Shown here: one piece after another, positions 56,191 to 62,706 of the stretch
Position numbering within the stretch: the stretch's first letter is position 1
How the letters are laid out: each line of letters opens with the position of its first letter
Source: Cytomitobacter sp965233535
Lineage (GTDB): Bacteria; Pseudomonadota; Alphaproteobacteria; CAJXXZ01; 1604HC
Direction: 5' to 3'
DNA length: 64,000 bases
Assembly: GCA_965233535.1 (NCBI GenBank)
Contig: OZ247489.1
Location: 496,001-560,000, forward strand
Made by a program: the position numbers and the translations under genes
The notes under the pieces: model-generated
Told to the model about the DNA's origin: nothing
What the model saw: the letters and a program-made list of their open reading frames with translations, nothing else
Database searches by the model: none

Positions 56191-57814
56191 TCAAAAGTAA
56201 AGTCAAATAAGCTGCATTTCGTAATCCAGCCTTGCACTCCATTTTGAAACCTTCCTCAAATGAAACTCTACCACAGAAATCATTTCTTTTTTCTAAATCT
56301 CTACACTGTTCTAAGTCTAATACAGGAACTTGTGGTAAATTAGTAAAATTCAATTTTTCTCTAATTTCTTTTACCATAGGGTTTCCATTTGCACTGTAAG
56401 CAATCCATGGCTCAGACTCTAGCCCAAAAATCCATACTAACTTCTCACCATTACATGACTTTTCTAATGGAATAACTTTGTGAGCAGATGAAGTATTACT
56501 ATTCACTTTGATTTCCCAAGAATCGAAAAAGCTTTGTGATTCTGGTAATGCTGTTAAGTTTAGCTCTGTATTTGAATTATGAATTGCAAAGTATTTTTCA
56601 GAAAACTTATTTAAAAATTTCTCAATATATCTACCATACAACGCTGGAACTGAACCACCTGCATTAGTAGAAGCTTTTGCAACTGCGCTTGATACAATAA
56701 GCCCTAATCTCTCATCTAAAGCAGCAGGAATAATATGCTCTTTATCAAATTTACTATCTTGTCTTGCAAGTTCTGCTATTGCATTAATGCATGCTTTCTT
56801 CATTTCTGAATTAATGCTTGTTGCTTTAGAATCTAATGCACCTCTGAAAATATATGGGAAACATAATATATTATTAACTTGGTTTGGAAAGTCTGACCTT
56901 CCAGTTGCAATAATACAGTCTGGTCTTGCTTCCTTTGCAAGGTCTGGCATTATTTCTGGATTAGGGTTTGCAAGCGCGAAAATAACTGGATCTCTATTCA
57001 TATCCTTCAGCCACTCAGGTTTTAAAACATTTGCTGCTGACATACCTAAGAATATATCTGCTCCTTTTAGAGCTTCACCCAAAGTACATGCATTAGATTT
57101 AGATGCATATTTTGCTTTGTATTTATTTAAATCAGCTCTTTCATGATTAATTAAACCCTTAGAATCAAATAGTGAAATATTGTCTTTGTTTAAACCCATA
57201 TTTACCATGGCATCTAAACAAGCAATTCCAGCTGCACCAGCACCATTAGCCACAACTTTTACATCGCCCCATGATTTATTAGTTAATCTCAATGCATTTT
57301 CTATTCCAGCTGTAGCAACTATAGCTGTACCATGCTGATCATCATGGAATACTGGGATATCCAAATCTTGCAAAGCTTCTTCTATAATAAAACATTCAGG
57401 AGCTTTAATATCTTCTAGGTTTATTGCTCCAAAAGATGGTGAAATTCTTCTAATCAAACTAATTAATGCTTCGGGATCTTTCTCATTAACTTCAATGTCT
57501 ACACCATAAACACCAGACATCTTATTCATCAAAACACATTTACCTTCCATAACTGGCTTTGATGCAATCGCTCCGATATTTCCTAATCCAAGAACCGCAG
57601 TTCCATTACTGACTACAGCAACCAAATTTTGCTTAGCAGTATACAGTTTTGCATTTGCAATGTCTTTCTCTATCTCAAGACATGCATTAGCAACACCTGG
57701 TGAATAAGCAAGTGCCATATCTGCATGTGTTAAAGGTTTAGTTGCATGCATACCCCATTTTCCATTAGGAAAACTGGAGTGATATTCTAATGATTTCTTA
57801 AATTGATCTGACAT
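56159..57814 (-). CDS. maeB: NADP-type malic enzyme MaeB with truncated C-terminal domain
   Basis: Malic enzyme decarboxylates malate to pyruvate. Catalytic features: MALAYSPGVANACLEI, the metal/substrate segment GVYGVDIEVNEKDPEALI, INLEDIKAPECFIIEEAL, DDQHGTAIV and the NAD(P)-binding VVANGAGAAGIA. The first about 430 residues are complete. MaeB normally carries a phosphotransacetylase-like domain of over 300 residues; here only about 120 residues follow (FDSWEIKVNSN...GIASGRITN), so that regulatory domain is largely lost. Malate taken from a host could thus feed pyruvate. Confidence 0.92.
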   Translation of the reverse strand: MSDQFKKSLEYHSSFPNGKWGMHATKPLTHADMALAYSPGVANACLEIEKDIANAKLYTAKQNLVAVVSNGTAVLGLGNIGAIASKPVMEGKCVLMNKMSGVYGVDIEVNEKDPEALISLIRRISPSFGAINLEDIKAPECFIIEEALQDLDIPVFHDDQHGTAIVATAGIENALRLTNKSWGDVKVVANGAGAAGIACLDAMVNMGLNKDNISLFDSKGLINHERADLNKYKAKYASKSNACTLGEALKGADIFLGMSAANVLKPEWLKDMNRDPVIFALANPNPEIMPDLAKEARPDCIIATGRSDFPNQVNNILCFPYIFRGALDSKATSINSEMKKACINAIAELARQDSKFDKEHIIPAALDERLGLIVSSAVAKASTNAGGSVPALYGRYIEKFLNKFSEKYFAIHNSNTELNLTALPESQSFFDSWEIKVNSNTSSAHKVIPLEKSCNGEKLVWIFGLESEPWIAYSANGNPMVKEIREKLNFTNLPQVPVLDLEQCRDLEKRNDFCGRVSFEEGFKMECKAGLRNAAYLTLLLSGIASGRITN

Positions 57815-57922
57815 AAATTACCTCTTCTATTATTAGCAACTATATAACAATTAAACTGATTTTACCACGTACAAAACAACCACATTACAATCATATAAAA
57901 TCAAACAAAGAAAATTAGAAAA

Positions 57923-58006
57923 TGCGGTTAAGAAGACTTGAACTTCCACAGATTTATCATCCACAACGACCTCAACGCTGCGCGTCTACCATTCCGCCAT
58001 AACCGC
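57923..58006 (-). tRNA. tRNA-Leu (GAG anticodon)
   Basis: Acceptor GCGGTTA/TAACCGC, anticodon stem CAGCG/CGTTG with loop TTGAGGT giving GAG, a long variable arm (TGGATGATAAATCTG) as in class II tRNAs, and T loop TTCAAGT. Discriminator A; no encoded CCA. Confidence 0.95.
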
Positions 58007-58281
58007 TTAAACTCAATGTAATATATATCTAGGGAAAATACAATTGGACTTGTAATTACAAAATTTATTTATATAGCTACAATCAAATCTAAATTCATCT
58101 TCACTTTAACTTAAATCACTTTCTTCTAGCACACACTATAATTTGGTATTAAAAGATATATTTACAGTGCTTCAAAATTAAATTTTAACATTGATTGCTT
58201 TGTTACTTCTTTGCCTTACTATTTTATCTGCCATTTCACCGACTTTTATAAATACTAACAATACTAATATACTATATTCTT

Positions 58282-60327
58282 TTATATCCCTAATCTACCT
58301 GCGCCTGCTAATGCTCCTCTTTCAGATTCTCTTCTTGCTCTTAGTATTGAATCTGCATTTACGACTGTATTGCTTGAAGAACTAGACTGTTGCTGAACAT
58401 CTCTTCTAAATAGCGAGGTTTGCTGTGCTGAAAAGGGAGATCTATTTAAACTAGCACAATGCCTTTCTCTTTCATGTTTTTCTCTGCTCATCATTTCTCG
58501 CAATTCATGTTCTGTATATGGCTTTATTTCTTCTGAACCTCTTAGCACTCTATCTCTTGCTTCTTTTTCTTTACTTAACCTATCTGTGACCTCTTTGCTC
58601 AATATCACACTGTCCAAATAACTTGATTTTCTAATTTCTTCTGATCCACTTATTAGTCTATCTCTTTTTTCTTCTTCCAATTTTGATTTTCTTATTTCTT
58701 CTATTGCTTCTTTTTGCATACGATCTGCACTAACTTCAAATATAAACTCATAACTAATGAACGTGCATTTATAGTGTGCTAATTCATTATCACGCATTAT
58801 CCCTACATATATGAAATCACACTTACCATCAATAAAATCATTAGAAATAATCAACTTATTCCACTGTGTATACAAACCTGCTTCTATTATACGATAATTT
58901 TCACCAATATTTTGTTCTCTCCTTGACCAATCAACAGTGAAAAAACCATTAGCTCTATTTGAAGAAACATCTAGTTTTTTTATCAGTGCGTCATAAGTTA
59001 ATGCATAATTACCGTTATCAAAATTTCTCAAAATAGTGTTTCCATTGATATTAAATGATTCACCATCAAATTGTATAGAACCATTATAATATGTAGACCA
59101 AATGTAAGGACAGTTGTAACTTACATGAGGATTTTTAGCAAATTTTTTATCAAAATTATATGAAAGTGGAAGTGTAAATTTTTCTTTATATGAAAATGTC
59201 TTATATCTCTCTTTAGTTTTTTTACCAATATCGTTGTGAGGTCGTAGTACATTCACAAAACCAGAGTGAGGATGAGGATGCGTTGACCCAGATCCAGCTG
59301 ATACAACTAATGCGTTTGGATTGAAAAATTCACACATTTCAGATAATGCAGCAAGACTTTCCTCTGATCCAGAACCATGATGCGGAGCAATGCATACTAT
59401 CTCGCTTTGTAATTTAGAAAGCATATCTTGTTCTTTTTTCACATTTTCAAATGTGGTTCCTTCTGCGTCTCCCGTACAAATAAATGACACATCATTCACA
59501 TTAAATGAAATAACCGGACTCGCAGCATTTTGATCGTCACTGTTTTTAAAATCTGTGTTCATGGAAAAAATATTCACTTTGTCTAATATTTTTGTATTCA
59601 TACCTAGCAACTTAAAATTTTCTAATGCGTTGTACTTTTTTAATAACTTAAATAAAGATCCACCTTTAAAAGCTTTAGTTTCTTCATTCATATATGGCTC
59701 ATAAACAGTGATCTTATTATCTTTAAAATACGTATATGTATTAATTGCTGCAGGGTTTCCTTTGCTTTTCCAATCACCACATACAAATGCATGCACTTTA
59801 CTTTTATCAAACCCCTTCAATACTTTTTCTACTTTATTAAAATGATCTGTATCAGGGTGTGATAAAAATAGTATCAAAGAATTCACATCAGATAAACTGG
59901 ATGCTATTTCCTTATATTGATCTTCTTTATCCTGATCGCTTATACCTCTTTTTCTACTTGCCACTCTACTTTCATTTAGTTTTCGAGTGGACTCTTTACT
60001 TTTTGTAACAAATAATTGAGAAAAACTTTCAGATATTTTAGTTATTAGTTCTTCAGGAATTTTACTTATTACATTACTTTCAACTTTCTCACAAAATGGG
60101 AACCAACCTTGATTCGCAAGTGGCACATGTAACTTTTCATCAGGACAGTTTTCACTACTACCGCAATCATACATAAAAGCCACGTAATCTTCTGTAACAT
60201 CGTTATAATACTTCGCAACTTGGCAGTTTCCTTGTCCAACTGAAAAAATATAAAATTCATCTGGTTTTGCAGCAAAACAAATGACAGCAAAACATGGTAT
60301 AATTCTAGTAAATATGTGATTTAACAT
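58282..60327 (-). CDS. Secreted ComEC-type MBL-fold protein with charged repeat tail
   Basis: A 681-residue paralogue of 44049. Signal peptide about 1-20 (IIPCFAVICFAA). MBL motifs: FSVGQGNCQVAKYY (28-41), YDCG (53-56), LSHPDTDH (155-162), ICTGDAEG (283-290), APHHGSGS (314-321) and a His-rich THPHPHSG (349-356). All metal-binding positions of the first motif are intact. The conserved WSTYYNGSIQFDGESFNINGN segment follows. The C-terminal 150 residues are charged with a repeat (RDRLISGSEEIRK and RDRVLRGSEEIKP). A promoter with TATACT lies about 16 bp before the ATG. Probably a secreted hydrolase; substrate unknown. Confidence 0.85.
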   Translation of the reverse strand: MLNHIFTRIIPCFAVICFAAKPDEFYIFSVGQGNCQVAKYYNDVTEDYVAFMYDCGSSENCPDEKLHVPLANQGWFPFCEKVESNVISKIPEELITKISESFSQLFVTKSKESTRKLNESRVASRKRGISDQDKEDQYKEIASSLSDVNSLILFLSHPDTDHFNKVEKVLKGFDKSKVHAFVCGDWKSKGNPAAINTYTYFKDNKITVYEPYMNEETKAFKGGSLFKLLKKYNALENFKLLGMNTKILDKVNIFSMNTDFKNSDDQNAASPVISFNVNDVSFICTGDAEGTTFENVKKEQDMLSKLQSEIVCIAPHHGSGSEESLAALSEMCEFFNPNALVVSAGSGSTHPHPHSGFVNVLRPHNDIGKKTKERYKTFSYKEKFTLPLSYNFDKKFAKNPHVSYNCPYIWSTYYNGSIQFDGESFNINGNTILRNFDNGNYALTYDALIKKLDVSSNRANGFFTVDWSRREQNIGENYRIIEAGLYTQWNKLIISNDFIDGKCDFIYVGIMRDNELAHYKCTFISYEFIFEVSADRMQKEAIEEIRKSKLEEEKRDRLISGSEEIRKSSYLDSVILSKEVTDRLSKEKEARDRVLRGSEEIKPYTEHELREMMSREKHERERHCASLNRSPFSAQQTSLFRRDVQQQSSSSSNTVVNADSILRARRESERGALAGAGRLGI

Positions 60328-60429
60328 GGCTTAGAGTATACAGACTCTCGCAAAACTTACAACAAGTGATTACGAAAATTTACTAAAATCGCTTTTTTAT
60401 GATAAAATCGGTTTGTTGTAGTGAATAAC

Positions 60430-60720
60430 TGCAAATATGGTAATAAATGTTAAATTGAGTAGATTTGGCGGACTCGGGGGCGGAACCCGACATCTCCATT
60501 TATGGGGATGAATTAGAATAGACGTGACTTGAAAGCTTTAATTTTTACCCGGATTTGTTTCCCGTAATAAAGCTAAAATGATAAATGCAAACAGTAATGT
60601 TAGCTCACCTTTAGCACTAGCTGCTTAGGTGATTTGTAATTAATTTGCCACAAGTGAATTGATAACAAGTAAGCGGTTTGTGGAGTACCGAGCAACAGAA
60701 ACTCTACACATCAAAATTGC
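60430..60720 (+). ncRNA. ssrA: Permuted two-piece tmRNA (acceptor piece, then coding piece)
   Basis: Gene order is acceptor piece first, the alphaproteobacterial permuted form. The acceptor piece ends with a T arm, TCGGG/CCCGA (60474-60490), then CATCTCC and discriminator A (60491-60498). A 5-nt spacer follows. The coding piece begins GGGGATG (60504-60510), which pairs with CATCTCC over seven positions, and continues like other tmRNA 5' ends (GGGGNTGNNTNNGNATNGACGNG). The tag frame is 60587-60628. Pseudoknot-like sequence follows to about 60720. The outer ends are approximate. CCA is not encoded. tmRNA rescues stalled ribosomes and tags the peptide for ClpXP. Confidence 0.88.
60587..60628 (+). 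other. tmRNA proteolysis tag reading frame
   Basis: Resume codon GCA at 60587 and stop TAG at 60626-60628 give ANSNVSSPLALAA. The ALAA end is the ClpX-recognised degron also found at the end of Rickettsia tags. The central SSP is unlike the acidic centre of most alphaproteobacterial tags. Confidence 0.85.
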
Positions 60721-60745
60721 TAAACAAATAAAAGAAGTATATAAT
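60717..60745 (+). promoter_or_regulatory. Promoter of sspB
   Basis: TTGCTA (60717-60722), 17-bp spacer, TATAAT (60740-60745). It overlaps the end of the tmRNA coding piece, so sspB can be transcribed on its own. Confidence 0.6.
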
Positions 60746-60773
60746 TTCTCTAAGTAAAACTGGCGGGGGCTTA

Positions 60774-61193
60774 GTGCAAGATTATAAAACAAAACTACAA
60801 ACTTATTTAAGAGTTATGGTGAGAGATATTTTGCGTGATGTAACAAAATATGGATTACATGGGGATCAGCATTATTATATTGCATTTTCTACAAAACATC
60901 CTAATGTTATTATTCCAAAAGCTTTAAAAGAAAAGCACCCTAGTAACCTTACTATTGTGCTGCAAAATGATTTTGAAAACTTACAAGTATTTAATCAAAG
61001 CTTCTCTGTTCAATTAACTTTTGATGGTGATAAGCAGCAAATTTCTGTACCTTTGAACGCATTAACATATATTACAGATCCATCTGAGAATTTTGCATTG
61101 GAATTTAACCCAGATATGGAAGAAATAAAAACAATAGATGATTGTCAGCTACATGATAACCTAATATATTTTCCATCTAGAAACCCTCATTAA
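60774..61193 (+). CDS. sspB: ClpXP adaptor SspB, alphaproteobacterial type
   Basis: SspB binds the ssrA tag and hands tagged proteins to ClpXP. The 139-residue protein matches the alphaproteobacterial SspB family: Y...VRDILRDVTKYGLHGDQHYYIAFSTKHPNVIIPKAL, then LTIVLQNDFENLQV and VPLNALTYITDPSENFALEF. The start is GTG (60774) behind GGGGG. The C-terminal acidic and ClpX-binding tail is short. It lies about 50 bp behind the tmRNA gene that encodes its ligand. Confidence 0.9.
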   Translation: MQDYKTKLQTYLRVMVRDILRDVTKYGLHGDQHYYIAFSTKHPNVIIPKALKEKHPSNLTIVLQNDFENLQVFNQSFSVQLTFDGDKQQISVPLNALTYITDPSENFALEFNPDMEEIKTIDDCQLHDNLIYFPSRNPH

Positions 61194-61651
61194 TTTTCAA
61201 CTATTAAAAACCACTTCAAACTAAATATTTGAGCAAAATAATATCAAATTTATAAAAATTGCACCATATGCGTAATCAAGTTTTATAGTTAATCATTAGA
61301 GCTGCGAAAACAATTTAAAATCAAAATAGCTTTGTTTTTTAGCAAAAGTAGTTTGTTTTGCATATTTATTTATCTTATTAATTTATATAAATACAAATCA
61401 AATGATACAAACAAACTGAATTTATCGCATATAAATTGCACCATGTGAAAAACATTATAGTTTTTTGATAAATCTTGCTATGTAAATATAAGAATAAATT
61501 CAATAATATCGTATTATGCTTTATAACTAATTTTTTTGGTTCATGATTTAAAAAATAAAAAGTATTTACGCTCTACAATTTTATATAAAACAACATCTCT
61601 ACTTTATGATTTTTGTGAAACAAGCTATAAATGCCCAATTTTGCAACAAAA
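61194..61651. other. Gene-free AT-rich gap between convergent genes
   Basis: 458 bp between convergent sspB and rnpA. I see no coding frame, RNA gene or repeat. The sequence is strongly AT-rich. Confidence 0.5.
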
Positions 61652-61999
61652 TCATATTGGTTTAACTATTTTTTTAACTTGCCTTTGAAGTGCACCTTTT
61701 AAATATGAGTGCAATGATTGAAAAGTATGATCTAATAGCTCTTTTCTAGCTACAATTACGATATCTTTATTGTTTAGTAAAATAACATTGAAAATAGAAT
61801 CAAGTGCATTTTTTATCCTACGTTTGCACTTATTACGTATAACAGCATTACCTACTTTTTTATTAGTAATAATACCTACCCTTACATTTCCAAAAGTGTT
61901 TTGGACACATCTCATAGAAAACATAGGAGTAAAATAAGGTTTAGATTTTTTGATCTCTCTGAAAGACTTGCTAGACTTTAAAGATAAATATTTACGCAT
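61652..61999 (-). CDS. rnpA: Ribonuclease P protein component
   Basis: Basic 115-residue protein that assists RNase P RNA in 5' maturation of tRNA and tmRNA. It has the FSMRCVQN...VRVGIITNKKVGNAVIRNKCKRRIKNAL region with the RNR-type motif (NKCKRRIK), and VIVARKEL. Its ATG lies 3 bp behind the rpmH stop, the usual rpmH-rnpA coupling. Confidence 0.94.
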   Translation of the reverse strand: MRKYLSLKSSKSFREIKKSKPYFTPMFSMRCVQNTFGNVRVGIITNKKVGNAVIRNKCKRRIKNALDSIFNVILLNNKDIVIVARKELLDHTFQSLHSYLKGALQRQVKKIVKPI

Positions 62000-62002
62000 A
62001 AA

Positions 62003-62137
62003 TTATGCAGAAATCTTTTGTCTACCTTTTCTTCTTCTTGCAGACAAAACATTTCTTCCATCTTTAGAGGACATTCTAGTCCTAAACCCATGTCTTCTTT
62101 TTCTGACTAACTTACTTGGTTGATACGTACGTTTCAT
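62003..62137 (-). CDS. rpmH: 50S ribosomal protein L34
   Basis: 44 residues, starting MKRTYQPSKLVRKRRHGFR and continuing MSSKDGRNVLSARRRKGRQK, the standard L34 sequence. It is too short to be found by length filters. ATG at 62135-62137, TAA at 62003-62005. Upstream of rnpA in the same transcript. dnaA, often next to rpmH in other bacteria, is not here. Confidence 0.96.
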   Translation of the reverse strand: MKRTYQPSKLVRKRRHGFRTRMSSKDGRNVLSARRRKGRQKISA

Positions 62138-62268
62138 GCCTAGATTATTTCGTCTTTGCATACTTCTGTCAATAAGTTATACAAACAAAATAAGAATAAA
62201 TGCATATTCATAGCAATAATTTAGAATATATATTGTAAAAACTATCAATTGAATGTTAAAATGCGATT

Positions 62269-62356
62269 GGAGAGGTGGCCGAGAGGCTTATGGCGACGGT
62301 TTGCTAAACCGTTATACGTTTATAGCGTATCGAGGGTTCGAATCCCTTCCTTTCCG
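62269..62356 (+). tRNA. tRNA-Ser (GCT anticodon)
   Basis: Acceptor GGAGAGG/CCTTTCC, anticodon stem ACGGT/ACCGT with loop TTGCTAA giving GCT, long variable arm (ATACGTTTATAGCGTAT), T arm GAGGGTTCGAATCCCTT. Discriminator G; no encoded CCA. Its last 15 bases and the flanking GATTTAC recur twice downstream. Confidence 0.96.
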
Positions 62357-62540
62357 ATTTACAACAAAAATCAAGATTTACATTAAGGGCAAAAGCTTAA
62401 TTGAATGAAGAATGAATGAGATAGGCTACATCCCTTCCTTTCCGATTTACATAAAAATTTAGAACTACATTAAGAAGGGCAAGAGCTTACGAATGAAGAA
62501 TGAATGAGATAAGCTACATCCCTTCCTTTCCGATTTACAA
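62342..62540 (+). repeat. 88-bp tandem repeat of tRNA-Ser 3' end plus hairpin
   Basis: ATCCCTTCCTTTCCGATTTAC occurs at 62342, 62430 and 62518, each exactly 88 bp apart; the first copy is the 3' end of tRNA-Ser. Each full unit also holds a hairpin, AGCTTA...TAGGCT (62394-62427) and AGCTTA...TAAGCT (62484-62515), whose loops contain GAAGAATGA as in the repeats near 1950 and 4323. No integrase or other mobile gene is in view. Confidence 0.8.
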
Positions 62541-62656
62541 AAAATTTTAGAATTAATATTTGTAATAATCAGTTAAATATCATGCTTAAAGCATACATGT
62601 ATATATGCATAAACTCTTAAGATTGATCGTATAAATACTGATTTATGCTTCAAAGA

Positions 62657-62685
62657 TTGCTTATTATAATTCAATAAAGTAGCAT
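62657..62685 (+). promoter_or_regulatory. Promoter of MBL gene 62707
   Basis: TTGCTT (62657-62662), 17-bp spacer, TAGCAT (62680-62685), then AGGAG 8 bp before the ATG. Confidence 0.6.
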
Positions 62686-62706
62686 TTGACACATTAGGAG
62701 TTAAAT

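Noticed and set aside
58191..58385. 64-codon frame overlapping the end of the MBL gene 58282
   Set aside because: Overlaps a convincing gene antisense and is only a Leu-rich AT-driven frame.
62342..62540. Prophage or genomic island attachment sites
   Set aside because: Repeats are only 88 bp apart, with no integrase, and the units contain the hairpin repeat; kept as a tandem repeat.
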